Assembly: GCA_015486905.1 (NCBI GenBank)
Contig: WFQV01000184.1
Span: forward strand, 1 to 31,672
Direction of reading: 5' to 3'
From: Melioribacteraceae bacterium
GTDB lineage: Bacteria; Bacteroidota; Ignavibacteria; Ignavibacteriales; Melioribacteraceae
DNA: 31,672 nucleotides
The position numbers and the translations under genes are program-made. How positions within the stretch are numbered: position 1 is the stretch's first letter; each line of letters begins with the position of its first letter. A model generated the notes under the pieces. It did no database searches. It was not told the origin of the DNA and worked only from the letters and a program-made list of their open reading frames with translations. Of the stretch, positions 16,204-25,377 are shown in pieces.

Positions 16204-18078
16204 TTACTTCAGCATATTAATCATTGTTGAAATTTTGCTGATAAGTTTTTCGGTACTTCCGTCGAAGCCGACACTCTTGAAACGAATGTTACCCTTACGC
16301 CCTATTACAAATTTAGTAGGGATACCTGAAACTTTAAACGAAGAAACAACTGTGTTACTCGAATCGAGAAGGACGTGGAAAGGATATTTGTTTGTTGCAA
16401 TAAAATTTTTAGCATTTGCCAATTTATTGGCAACTCTTTCCCAAGTATCTACAAATAAGAATGCAACATCTTTATCGTTTTTGAATTCCTCAACGACTTT
16501 TTTCATTCCTGGGAAAGAATTAAGACATGGATTACACCATGTAGCCCAAAAATCCACGGCAACAATTTTGCCTTTAAAATCGGAAAGCGAAACTTCTTTT
16601 CCATTCAAATCTTTCAACTTAAATGCCGGGGCCGGTTCATTAATCATCTCGTCTTTAAGTGCAGCAGTCATTTTTTCGTTAGCTTTGCTTTCCAAAGACA
16701 ATAAGTAAGCATTAAAGCCCTTGTCACTTTTGTTCAATTCCGAATAAGCCTTTTTGAGCAAATCTTTCATTTTGCTATCTGCCATTCCTTCTTTAACCAT
16801 CTTGGAAAGGTAATCTTTTGCTTTGGCATATTCTTTCTGGTCAATCAATAAATTAGCGTAAAGTTTAACCGTCTTTGGGTTAACATAATCTTGCTTTATT
16901 AATTTGATTGTTCTCTGAGCGGCTTTTAGCGCTTCCGACTTTTTGCCTAAACGATTCAAAACCTGAGCATAGGCGGAGTAATTTCTTCCGAGGTAGTAAT
17001 CGTTCATTTCGTGCCAATCGGAAAGTGTCATGTCCTTGGGTTTTGTGCTGTCCGGTTTGGAAGCCTCAGCCTCGGCTTTTTTAACTCCAAGTTTTGCAAC
17101 TTTAAGAGCCGTTTTCATATTGCCGTTTGCTTCAAGCATCTTCCCTACAATGTAACTAAAATAATAAGGGTGAATTTCATCCTTTAATTGCTCGCAGAAT
17201 TTTGCCGCTCCTTTAAAATCTTTTTTGTTTATAAAATTCCGCAGAGCATTGTAAGTAAGTCCTTCCACATATTGACTCTTGGGAAATTGTTCCTTGAACT
17301 TCAAAATATTTTCCGCCGAAGGATTGGCAAGCATCTTTTGATACTCCATTTTTTGAGCGACCTTACCTTTCGGAAATTTAGCGAGGCTTTCATTCCGATA
17401 TTTTGTGAAATTTTGTGCATCGTTCAATGCGCCGTACATATCCACCAGCATTGCGAGTTCATCTTCTGTCAAATTCGGATACTTCTCCATTTGTTTCAAT
17501 TCTTTGCCGAGTTTTTGCTGCGGATTGTTTTTCTCCTCGCGCATTAATGTTGGTAAATATTTTGTAATGTAAGCTCTTTTAATTGAGGGGTCTTCGGCGA
17601 AAGCTTTTTTGAACATTTCGTATGCCTTAGCTCTGTCGGGGTCTATGTTCAAATTGTTAATCCAACCAAGGTAAGCGGTAGCCAAGCCTGCGTCAAGACC
17701 CTTAACCTTGTTGCCGTCTTTATCGTAAACTTGAGCCACATAGCCTTTGTTGTTAAAGTTGTCTTTCTTGTCCCCATTGGAGAACATCATAATTATTCCG
17801 CACACATCTTTTGCAACCGGCAGTTCTGCCGTCCAAACGACACCTTCTTTTTTCATCGGCACATCACGTGCGTCTTGAACTTCCTGATTAAACTGGTAAG
17901 CGGTTACGGTAATTTTTTTCGACCCTTTCAGTTGCGTTTTGGCGGAATTGTAAATAATCTTAACCTTACTTCCTTGCTCAGGTTTGGCGGGATCAACTTT
18001 AAATGCTGTGTCGGTGTTTGATTGACAGGCAATCATAAACAAGGTAATTGCAACTATACTGAAAAATTTCTTAAACAC
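16204..18078 (-). CDS. Lipoprotein with helical-repeat region and C-terminal TlpA-like thioredoxin domain
   Basis: About 624 residues. The best start is GTG at 18078, preceded by CAGGAGTTAAAA, a strong ribosome-binding site; an upstream ATG at 18111 lacks one. The N-terminus is a lipoprotein signal with lipobox FMIAC. A beta-rich Ig-like segment (about 20-120) and a long TPR-like helical region (about 150-470) follow. Then comes a thioredoxin domain of the TlpA/ResA type (EPAPAFKLKDLNGKEVSLSDF, FWATWCNPC, GIPTKFVIGRKG). The active site CNPC and the cis-Pro are intact. It is probably tethered in the periplasm and acts on disulfides, with the helical region binding partners. The stop precedes a terminator; the M24 peptidase gene ends 50 bp upstream. 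Confidence 0.87.
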   Translation of the reverse strand: MFKKFFSIVAITLFMIACQSNTDTAFKVDPAKPEQGSKVKIIYNSAKTQLKGSKKITVTAYQFNQEVQDARDVPMKKEGVVWTAELPVAKDVCGIIMMFSNGDKKDNFNNKGYVAQVYDKDGNKVKGLDAGLATAYLGWINNLNIDPDRAKAYEMFKKAFAEDPSIKRAYITKYLPTLMREEKNNPQQKLGKELKQMEKYPNLTEDELAMLVDMYGALNDAQNFTKYRNESLAKFPKGKVAQKMEYQKMLANPSAENILKFKEQFPKSQYVEGLTYNALRNFINKKDFKGAAKFCEQLKDEIHPYYFSYIVGKMLEANGNMKTALKVAKLGVKKAEAEASKPDSTKPKDMTLSDWHEMNDYYLGRNYSAYAQVLNRLGKKSEALKAAQRTIKLIKQDYVNPKTVKLYANLLIDQKEYAKAKDYLSKMVKEGMADSKMKDLLKKAYSELNKSDKGFNAYLLSLESKANEKMTAALKDEMINEPAPAFKLKDLNGKEVSLSDFKGKIVAVDFWATWCNPCLNSFPGMKKVVEEFKNDKDVAFLFVDTWERVANKLANAKNFIATNKYPFHVLLDSSNTVVSSFKVSGIPTKFVIGRKGNIRFKSVGFDGSTEKLISKISTMINMLK

Positions 18079-18128
18079 TTTTAACTCCTGTTTTTTAATT
18101 ATTTGAACCATTCGAAAAAGGCTTTGAA

Positions 18129-19319
18129 TTACTTAATTAAATATATTTCTTTTTGCGGCGGGGAGAGAAACTCGCAGCCGTCTTTGGTAATAACCACCTC
18201 TTCTTCAATTGTAGCTATTCCGTAATTTTCAATTGTAAGGCGCGGTTCTATTGTAAAGACTTGTCCTTCTTCCAATCTCATATAAGGAAGATTACCGTAG
18301 CGTTCCCATTTGGGTGCCAGCAAAGCCCCGCCGTCGTGAGCTGCTCTGCCCACTTGGTGACCCAAGCCGTGCGGATATTCGTTGTAACCGTTTTTAACAA
18401 TGTAACTGCGTGCAACATCGTCAATTTCAAATGCTTGTTTGCCGGGTTTAATTGCTTCTGCAGCTAACTCAATAGATTTGACGATTGTGTTAAATCCGTG
18501 CATTACTTCATAAGGGGGTTTACTTTCGCCTTCCCGCAAAACGTACCAAGTACGCTGGAGGTCGGAACAGTAGCCTTTGTAATTAATGCCGAAGTCCATA
18601 TTAATCACGTGACCTCTTTGAACTTTCCTATCGGTAGGTCCGGAATGCGCACCGGCGGTATCGGGACCTGTAAAGACCGACGGGCAATATTCTTCTTCCC
18701 ATGCAAAGCCGAAGCCTTTCTCGCGTGTGATATTTTTTACGTACTCCGCCACTTCTTGTTCGGAAACTCCGGGACGCAGAAATTCGGTCACCTTGTCAAA
18801 AATCAGTAGTGTTTCTTTTATTGCTTCTTTCATTATTTCGAGTTCGGCGGGAGATTTTCTACCCCTAAGAGCAGCAACGATATTTTCCGACGAGATAAGC
18901 CTATCGGCGTAAGGCGTGCCTTTTAAATATTTCATTAATTGCAGATACATTCCGTGCGTTAAGCCATCTGCCAAGCTGGAATTTTGGGAATAGTTAACGG
19001 CAATTTTTTGCGGTTTGTATTTGTTCAAAACTTGCAAGAGGTCATCGTGAACGGATTTAAGATAGCCGCGAATATTTTGGTAAGTTCCAATTGTTTTCAT
19101 ATTCGCAACTTCAAGGGAACCGATAATGGCTTCCGTGCTGCCATCTTTTGTAATAATAAAAGCAGATTCCCACGTTGCATTCGTCCCGACAATCATCTCC
19201 ATCATCGGGTCTTTTATGTTACCTGTTTCCCTGACGAAAGTCATCCACATATCGACATTTTGTTCTTTTAAAATATCGACTGCTTGGGAAATTTTTTCAA
19301 GTACCATTTGCTTAGACAT
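18129..19319 (-). CDS. M24 family metallopeptidase (Xaa-Pro aminopeptidase-like)
   Basis: About 396 residues with a creatinase-like N-terminal domain and a pita-bread C-terminal catalytic domain. The metal ligands are all present: the Asp pair in NMDFGINYKGYCSDLQRTW, His in HGLGHQVG, Glu in FTIEPRLT and Glu in IEEEVVIT. This family removes N-terminal residues before proline. I place the start at ATG 19319, with GAGGTG upstream, rather than the TTG four codons earlier. A promoter-like TATATTTG lies 44 bp before the start. It may be co-transcribed with the lipoprotein gene downstream. Confidence 0.92.
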   Translation of the reverse strand: MSKQMVLEKISQAVDILKEQNVDMWMTFVRETGNIKDPMMEMIVGTNATWESAFIITKDGSTEAIIGSLEVANMKTIGTYQNIRGYLKSVHDDLLQVLNKYKPQKIAVNYSQNSSLADGLTHGMYLQLMKYLKGTPYADRLISSENIVAALRGRKSPAELEIMKEAIKETLLIFDKVTEFLRPGVSEQEVAEYVKNITREKGFGFAWEEEYCPSVFTGPDTAGAHSGPTDRKVQRGHVINMDFGINYKGYCSDLQRTWYVLREGESKPPYEVMHGFNTIVKSIELAAEAIKPGKQAFEIDDVARSYIVKNGYNEYPHGLGHQVGRAAHDGGALLAPKWERYGNLPYMRLEEGQVFTIEPRLTIENYGIATIEEEVVITKDGCEFLSPPQKEIYLIK

Positions 19320-19362
19320 TTTACACCTCAAAAATCTTGTTTGTCAATTTTTATTTGCGTTT

Positions 19363-19370
19363 CAAATATA
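19363..19370 (-). promoter_or_regulatory. -7 box upstream of the M24 peptidase gene
   Basis: On the minus strand TATATTTG matches the TAnnTTTG -7 consensus of Bacteroidota promoters. A T-rich but imperfect -33 region lies about 21 bp further upstream. Transcription would start near 19356, giving a leader of about 37 nt. Confidence 0.5.
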
Positions 19371-19558
19371 CTAAAATGCATTCGCTCGAAAAATTTAACA
19401 TGGATATTTTTAGGGATACCTATCGCGGTAAACCGCAATTAAAAATTAAGAACATGCCGGCAGGCAGGTTAAGAATTATGATTCGGACTTATAGATTAGA
19501 GAATATTAAAAACTTTTGCTTTTTTTTCAAATGTAAATGCAGGAATGTTTTTATTTAA

Positions 19559-19600
19559 TTTCTTGACAAAAAAACAAGGATTTAAACTGTAATACTATAA
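19559..19600 (+). repeat. 42-bp direct repeat, copy 1, with TTGACA
   Basis: Begins TTTCTTGACAAAAAAACAAG and ends AATACTATAA. Copy 2 at 19788-19829 differs at only two positions. It contains a perfect -35-like TTGACA (19563-19568), but the candidate -10 boxes (TGTAAT, TATAAT) are 19 and 26 bp away, so promoter function is doubtful. Confidence 0.85.
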
Positions 19601-19675
19601 TTACAATTTATTTCTTTCCCTAGAGATACTTTTTGTATGACAATTATTACCTCATTTTCCCTCTGCGTTAAAAAT

Positions 19676-19735
19676 CTTTGCGGGCTTTGCGTGGCACCAT
19701 GTTTTTTAATATTTCCACGCAGAGAACGCAGAGAA
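19676..19735. repeat. Inverted pair of ctctgcgtt-type repeats
   Basis: CTTTGCGGGCTTTGCGTGG is followed about 20 bp later by CCACGCAGAGAACGCAGAG. The arms are reverse complements with about four mismatches and could form a hairpin. The right arm matches the repeat at 2763-2783. Confidence 0.65.
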
Positions 19736-19787
19736 TTTCCATATGGCGGCAAGACGTAATTATGAATTTAGAAGTTTACAGCAAAAA

Positions 19788-19829
19788 TTTCTTGACAAAA
19801 AAACAAGGATTTAAATTGGAATACTATAA
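19788..19829 (+). repeat. 42-bp direct repeat, copy 2, with TTGACA
   Basis: 40 of 42 bases match copy 1, 229 bp to the left, including TTGACA at 19792-19797. It lies 29 bp beyond the histidine kinase stop codon and points toward it. Confidence 0.85.
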
Positions 19830-19857
19830 ACAGGAATAATCTTAGAAAGGCAAAAAT

Positions 19858-22425
19858 TTAATCGTTCGTCCTTTTAGCGGGGTTCAAGATAAAATTAAAT
19901 TTACTCCCCTCACCGAGTTTGCTTTCCACCCAAATTTTCCCGCCTTGCTTTTCAATTAATTCTTTACAAAGAATCAGCCCCAAACCGCTGCCCGTTTCCT
20001 TGTTTGTCCCGCGGCTTGTATAATGTGTGTCTATATGAAAAAGCCTTTTTAAATTTTCCTCGTAAATTCCCACGCCGGTATCTTGAACGGAAACGACTAT
20101 GCTTTCACCGCTTTGCTGTGCGGCAACAAAAATCTTATCGCCTCTATTCGTAAACTTGATTGCATTTGAAATTAAATTTCTTAAGACAGTATTTAAAATA
20201 TTTTCGTCGGAGTAAACAATTAATTCTTTGTTAATATTATTAACAATTTCAACTCCTTTAGACTCGGCGTTCCCTTTATTTAACTGAATAACGCTCTCGA
20301 CTTCGGAAAACAGATTAGTGTTAATCGGATTAACCTCAATTCTTCCGGATTGTGCCCGTGACCACTCGAGCAAACTTTCAATAAAATTAAAAATATTATG
20401 CGCCGTACGGTCAAGAGATTTTATGTAAAGCTCTAATTCCTCCTTTTCCGCTTCATTGAACTCTTCCATCAACAATTGGGTATAGCCCAGCAGAGCAGTG
20501 AAGGGTGAACGAATATCGTGTGCAATAATAGAGAAAAATTTGTCTTTGGATTCGTTCATCTCCCGCAGTTCTTTTTCGGACTCCGTCAGCTTCATTTCCA
20601 TTAATTTTCTATTTGTTATATCAATTACCGCTCCCTGTAAATATTTGTCCTCAATCAATGAAGCATTTTCCAATATATACGCAATCTCACCATTTTTCTT
20701 TTTAACCGTTAATTCATTAGAGAAAACGTGCTTCTCTTTTTTTATTCTTTTAATAAAATTTTCTCTCTCCTTGGGAGTTAAGTAGAGTTCTTTAGCATTT
20801 CGGCTTTTTATTTCTTCGGGAAATTCGTAGCCCAATAATTTTGCAAAATATTTGTTGCACTCTAAAATTTCTCCGTCAATAGTACTTAAGAAAACGCCTG
20901 CAATATTGTTTTCGAAAAGGTTTCTGTATTTGTTCCGTTCCATTTCCAATTCTTTACGGAGTAATCTTTCCTTTGTTACGTCAATTCCCGAGCTAAGTAA
21001 ACCGGTATTTTCCCCTTTCTCATTTTTTAGAAGAGTGGAATGCCAAAAGATTATTTTCTCTTTGCCGTTTACAATAATAGTATTTTCATAATCTCCCTCA
21101 AGTTGAATTTCACCTTCCATTATTTTTAAATATCTGATTTTACTTTCTTCCGTTTCTTCCGGCTTTTCGAAAACCTCGATAAAGTTTTTCCCGATTATTT
21201 TTTCTTGGTCAACTTCAAGAATTTCCGCACCCTTTTTATTAATCAATTCTATGTTAGCTTCCCTATCTGAAACAAGAATCATTACGTTGGCGATTTCCAA
21301 ATATCGTTGGGCTTCCGCCTGAGCATTCCGTAAGGCTTTTTCTTTTTGTTTTAATTCCGTAACGTCCCTGAAAATTCCTTCAACTGCAATCGGATTGCCG
21401 CTTTCGCTTTTAATCAATTTAGCACTAAAAGAAAACAGTCTGGTTTTGCCGTCCACACTAACAAATTCAAAATCGTAATTTTCAATAATACCTTCTTTAA
21501 AGATTAGCTCTCTAAATCTTTGTCTATCCTCTTTATCCTTGTAAAATATCTCGGCATTCTTACCTATAATTTCGCTCGGTTTGTAACCGCTTATTCTTTC
21601 AATGGAAGGGCTAACAAGTTCAATAGTACCGTCTATTTTTGTTCTAAAGTAAACGTCTATTAAAGAATTAAAAATATTTCTGTATTCCCTCTCGCTTTCT
21701 TTTAGTTTTTGTTCCGCCAGCCAGCGGTCGGTGGAATTTCGATTCGTAGCCCGGCGACCGATAAAATTTCCTTCATTATCGTAAACCGGCTGGCAAGTGT
21801 GCCTGATAACTCTTGTCTTACCTTTTTTGTGAAGAATTTTAAATTCCAATTTTTCCGCTTTTTCAGAACGTAGATTTTTAAAATGTTTGCTTACCTTTTC
21901 CCTATCATCGGGATGAACAATTTTCAACAGCAGTTCCTTGTCCTTAAGAAATTCTTCTTGCGAGTAACCCGTCTGGGGCAGGCATGAAGGAGATGAATAC
22001 CCCAAGCTACCATCAGGTTTGATCCAATATTCCCAATCGTAAGTATAATTAAGTAAAAGTTCAAATTGGTTTTTGCTTTCTTTTAATTCCGCCTCGTAAT
22101 TTTCTGTCTTTTCAAAGTACGAAATAATAAGTTCGGAAAATACAATTATTGTAAATACAATGATGAAAAGCGTAATAGCCGAAAGTATAAAAGAGGGAGT
22201 AAAATAATACGATAAGTAAAGTCCTAAAATAATTGAGGGAACCAGCAAGATTAAATAGGACCTATCCTTGTACATTATTACGGCAATTAAAAACGGCAAA
22301 AGGAAAATATTAATTATATGAACAGGGAGGGAAAAAGCGTAAACAATTAACGTCGTCAGAATTAATGCAAGGAAGTAAATGGAGAAGTAAACTTTTTTGG
22401 AAACCTTATTTTTAGACCAACGCAT
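19858..22425 (-). CDS. Membrane-bound multi-PAS sensor histidine kinase
   Basis: 855 residues. About four hydrophobic segments lie at residues 10-105, a membrane anchor or small-ligand sensor. Four PAS/PAC domains follow at roughly 117-240, 245-358, 373-490 and 497-607. A HisKA dimerisation helix has the phospho-accepting H636 in FFSIIAHDIRSPF. The HATPase domain at about 730-848 has N box NLISNAIKFT, G1 DTGVGI and G2 GSGLGLILC. There is no receiver domain on the protein and no response regulator beside it, so it is an orphan kinase whose partner must be encoded elsewhere. The signal sensed is unknown. ATG 22425 is the only sensible start. Confidence 0.93.
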   Translation of the reverse strand: MRWSKNKVSKKVYFSIYFLALILTTLIVYAFSLPVHIINIFLLPFLIAVIMYKDRSYLILLVPSIILGLYLSYYFTPSFILSAITLFIIVFTIIVFSELIISYFEKTENYEAELKESKNQFELLLNYTYDWEYWIKPDGSLGYSSPSCLPQTGYSQEEFLKDKELLLKIVHPDDREKVSKHFKNLRSEKAEKLEFKILHKKGKTRVIRHTCQPVYDNEGNFIGRRATNRNSTDRWLAEQKLKESEREYRNIFNSLIDVYFRTKIDGTIELVSPSIERISGYKPSEIIGKNAEIFYKDKEDRQRFRELIFKEGIIENYDFEFVSVDGKTRLFSFSAKLIKSESGNPIAVEGIFRDVTELKQKEKALRNAQAEAQRYLEIANVMILVSDREANIELINKKGAEILEVDQEKIIGKNFIEVFEKPEETEESKIRYLKIMEGEIQLEGDYENTIIVNGKEKIIFWHSTLLKNEKGENTGLLSSGIDVTKERLLRKELEMERNKYRNLFENNIAGVFLSTIDGEILECNKYFAKLLGYEFPEEIKSRNAKELYLTPKERENFIKRIKKEKHVFSNELTVKKKNGEIAYILENASLIEDKYLQGAVIDITNRKLMEMKLTESEKELREMNESKDKFFSIIAHDIRSPFTALLGYTQLLMEEFNEAEKEELELYIKSLDRTAHNIFNFIESLLEWSRAQSGRIEVNPINTNLFSEVESVIQLNKGNAESKGVEIVNNINKELIVYSDENILNTVLRNLISNAIKFTNRGDKIFVAAQQSGESIVVSVQDTGVGIYEENLKRLFHIDTHYTSRGTNKETGSGLGLILCKELIEKQGGKIWVESKLGEGSKFNFILNPAKRTND

Positions 22426-22607
22426 TAAAAACTCATTAAAATAATCCCGAAAACATTTGGGAAGTCAAACTCCTTTTATCGTTCCTCTATTCTTTGAATG
22501 ATGTAATTTCCATTTCTAATTTACTAATTTTTAGTTAATTTTAAAAAAGATTTTAACTCTTATTTAATTAGCTTAAATCGGATACACTCTCTTTTTAAAG
22601 TCGGGTA

Positions 22608-22622
22608 TTGTTAATTTAACAA
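22608..22622. promoter_or_regulatory. Perfect 15-bp palindrome upstream of the histidine kinase gene
   Basis: TTGTTAATTTAACAA is a perfect inverted repeat (7-bp arms around one base) in the 234-bp gap between the archease stop and the kinase start. Size and position suit a dimeric regulator's operator, but in such AT-rich DNA it may be chance. Confidence 0.3.
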
Positions 22623-22659
22623 GTTGCATTATTGACCGAAATGATTAGAAGCCAAAATT

Positions 22660-23085
22660 TTACACGTCAAAAATCAGGCGGGTTAAAAATTTACCGTTTT
22701 CTTTTTTGATCTCTAATTCACCGTAAGTTACGGCCTTAATCTCTTCTTTTAATTGAATCTTCGACAAATCAATTTCCCCGCCGGAAAGGAGTGCGTTTAA
22801 TTGAAAAGAATTTCCTTTCTCGACAATTTTTAATTCTATGATTTTTCCCGTGCCCCACTTTTTAGTCAACAATAAATAGTTAATTTCATTTAAGAATTCA
22901 ACAAGAAGTTCTTCGGGGGAATCGGCAAAAAGATTTATTTTTTTCTTCTCTCCCGATTTCCAACCGGAGAAAGAGACAATTTCCTTCCAAGCATCGAAAG
23001 CGGCGAGGAAAAGTTCATTCAAGGAATCGCCTTTTATTTCGACGGCAATATCCGCAGTATGTTCAATAAAGGTGTGCTTCTTCAT
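22660..23085 (-). CDS. Archease family protein
   Basis: 141 residues of the archease (SHS2-like) fold. In other organisms archease activates the RNA ligase RtcB by helping guanylylation, and it may act in RNA or tRNA repair. The motifs are FIEHTADIAVEIKG at the N-terminus with the metal-binding Asp, LVEFLNEINYLL in the middle, and EIKAVTYGELEI ending with LTRLIFDV. No rtcB is within the window. Its ATG overlaps the stop of the upstream outer-membrane gene (TGATG), so it is translated by re-initiation after it. That partner is unexpected for archease. Confidence 0.9.
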   Translation of the reverse strand: MKKHTFIEHTADIAVEIKGDSLNELFLAAFDAWKEIVSFSGWKSGEKKKINLFADSPEELLVEFLNEINYLLLTKKWGTGKIIELKIVEKGNSFQLNALLSGGEIDLSKIQLKEEIKAVTYGELEIKKENGKFLTRLIFDV

Positions 23086-25265
23086 CAGAAATAATAAAGA
23101 TATTTAACTTTGAAAACCGCAGCACGAGCGACGGTGTGCAATCTCAGCGGTAGTAAGTTTCCGTTAATATCGTATTCTTCGCTCCGTTCCTTGTCATCGT
23201 TGATTGCAAAGTAAATCCAACTCTTGGGAGAAAAGTTGTAGCTGAACAAAAAGCCAATAACGGACCTTTCCAATTTATGCGTGGAGCGCAGGAAGAGATT
23301 GTCCACGTAAACTCTCAAACTCAAATTGTTAATCGGAATAAAAGAAAAATACGGGCGGGCATTGTAGGCAATATCTTCCACCGAACCATCAGGTTTGTTT
23401 TCAACATAAACACTAAGCGAAGTGCCGAATCTTAAAACATTAAACGGTTTCCAGTTCAACCCCGCAAACGCCGAATAAAACGAGCCGAGATAATCTCTTC
23501 CGAAATTGTAAGTTTTCGAGTAATTCAAATGTAAATTACCTTGAAAGTCAGGATGCCCAAAATACCAAAAAGAAAATTGAACAGTCAGCGGTTTGTAAAA
23601 AACGTTCAAATCTTTTGATTTACCGGCAATCAAATTTATGTCAAGTCCCATCATATTTCTAAACTGTGTGTTCAATCCGATAATACCGAACCTATCGGCG
23701 TAAGCATCTTCATCCGTGTAATCCAATCCGAAGCCGCCGTAAACCATATAGCTTTTTACCAAGCCCTTTTTCTTAACCCAGCGCGGACCCGAAACAAAAG
23801 TAACGTTGTAAGAACCAATCCAAGGCACATAGCCTATTTGTTCTATGTCAAACTTTTTACCAATGTACCGAACTTGCCCCAAATTAAGCCAAGAGCTTTT
23901 AAGTTGAGAAAAGCCGGCCGAGAGTGCAAAATCGCCTTGAGAATCTTTAAACGACCTTGCAACTTGGTAAGCCAATTGCCAATCGGAATGTCGCAGTGCG
24001 CCGTCGATATCCAAAACGCCGTAATTGTGAAATCTGTCTTTCTTACCTACAAAAAGTGCGCCTACGGAAGAATTCCCTAACACTTGTTTTTTAAGCCGAA
24101 CGGAAGCAAAAGTCGCGCGCGGCTCAATCTTTTTTTCACCGTCCTCCCAATATTCCTTTTCGCCCGTAAGTGCAAAGAACCCTCCGTATTCCCAAGAGCC
24201 TAACCTACCAAAGGCTTTTGAACCGACCAGCAAAGGCACATTTGTACCGTCGCTAAGTTTCTTGCCTATTCTCCTTGAGTAGAAAAGTTCCAGCGGTCTG
24301 TAAAAACCCATATTGCGCTGACCTCCGGAGGCTTCGAATACCTCTTTCCCTTCGGTAAAGAAGGGGCGCTGCTCCGAGTAATAAGTTTCGTACCTTGAAA
24401 TGTTAAAATTGTACGGGTCGGCTTCCACCTGTGCAAAGTCCGGATTTGCGGTAAATTGAAAAGTCAGCTGCGGAGAAGGATTGTAAAAAATATCCAAACC
24501 GGCATTGCTCTTAAAATTGTATTTACCGTTATCATTGTAAACGGCTTTTACAATTCCCACAGGGTAAATTTCGAGATTTAAACCGTGAACTTCCGGTTTA
24601 AAACCGTCAAAAATGAGCTTCCCGAATTTTGAAACCCGCAACCCTTCATTTTCGGGATAACTGCACCAGTAAATATCTTCTTGCAAGCGTGGGATAAAGC
24701 GGTCGAAATCAAGCCCCCAAACATTAAGACTATCATTGTACTGAATTGATTTGTAAGGAATTTCAATTTCCACTGCGTAGCCCCATTTGTAAATTTTAGT
24801 CGAGGCGAACCATATTCCGTCCCAGCCGTAATCCCTCTTGCGCGCATCGTCCAAAAGTCTTGAATCGCTTTTTACGCCGGTAGCGGAAACGGCAAATTTG
24901 TAAGCTGTTCTTTTATCGCCGAAAGTATCCAGCATAATAGAAGTAAAATCGCCTACACGGTCGTCCAGCATTCCACTATTAAGTTGAATTTTACTCGGAT
25001 CATCGTAACATTCAATTAAGCAGTAGAGAGATGTTCTGCTTGAAAGTACTTTGGCAACAGTTCTTCGCGAAGGTATTGTGTTCGGGTATGGTTGAAATTC
25101 AACGAAATCGGAAACCGAATCCGCCGATGACCATTGTTCGTCAATTATCCCGTCGATTCTGATTTTACCATTAATTTTTTTTAAGATTAATCTTTTATTT
25201 TTATTAGGATTAGCTGCAAAACAAATTCCCGCAATCGCAAAAAAGACAAATATTTTTTTCCACAT
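23085..25265 (-). CDS. DUF5916 outer-membrane protein with CBM9-like N-terminal domain
   Basis: About 726 residues. I place the start at ATG 25265 (MWKKIFVFFAIAGICFAA), giving a normal signal peptide; a TTG seven codons earlier is less likely. About residues 25-215 form a carbohydrate-binding family 9-like sandwich (KINGKIRIDGIIDEQWSSAD, GWDGIWFAS, YAVEIEIPYKSI). The rest is a long barrel-like region typical of DUF5916 (NPDFAQVEADP, NISRYETYYSEQRPFFTEG, FYSRRIG). Members of this family are common in FCB bacteria and have no settled function; a surface glycan or envelope role is often guessed. It is coupled to the archease gene. Confidence 0.87.
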   Translation of the reverse strand: MWKKIFVFFAIAGICFAANPNKNKRLILKKINGKIRIDGIIDEQWSSADSVSDFVEFQPYPNTIPSRRTVAKVLSSRTSLYCLIECYDDPSKIQLNSGMLDDRVGDFTSIMLDTFGDKRTAYKFAVSATGVKSDSRLLDDARKRDYGWDGIWFASTKIYKWGYAVEIEIPYKSIQYNDSLNVWGLDFDRFIPRLQEDIYWCSYPENEGLRVSKFGKLIFDGFKPEVHGLNLEIYPVGIVKAVYNDNGKYNFKSNAGLDIFYNPSPQLTFQFTANPDFAQVEADPYNFNISRYETYYSEQRPFFTEGKEVFEASGGQRNMGFYRPLELFYSRRIGKKLSDGTNVPLLVGSKAFGRLGSWEYGGFFALTGEKEYWEDGEKKIEPRATFASVRLKKQVLGNSSVGALFVGKKDRFHNYGVLDIDGALRHSDWQLAYQVARSFKDSQGDFALSAGFSQLKSSWLNLGQVRYIGKKFDIEQIGYVPWIGSYNVTFVSGPRWVKKKGLVKSYMVYGGFGLDYTDEDAYADRFGIIGLNTQFRNMMGLDINLIAGKSKDLNVFYKPLTVQFSFWYFGHPDFQGNLHLNYSKTYNFGRDYLGSFYSAFAGLNWKPFNVLRFGTSLSVYVENKPDGSVEDIAYNARPYFSFIPINNLSLRVYVDNLFLRSTHKLERSVIGFLFSYNFSPKSWIYFAINDDKERSEEYDINGNLLPLRLHTVARAAVFKVKYLYYF

Positions 25266-25377
25266 AGCTCTTTTATTATTTTTCAATATTAGACTTTTGA
25301 AAGTTAATTTTGTTACATTGTAAGTAAAAAAAATCTTACATTTTTTCGAGGAGTAAATTAAGATAGGGAGAGATGAA

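Larger units (their letters stand above)
19371..19857. other. Intergenic stretch with direct and inverted repeats
   Basis: No credible gene. Two near-identical 42-bp repeats flank a segment that holds an imperfect inverted pair of the ctctgcgtt repeat. The flanking minus-strand genes are the M24 peptidase (promoter side) and the histidine kinase (3' end). Confidence 0.65.

Noticed and set aside
25309..25352. Bacteroidota-type promoter before the RsbRD_N-like pair
   Set aside because: A TACATTTT box is present, but TTG or TTTG candidates have wrong spacing (16 or 24 bp), so I do not call it.
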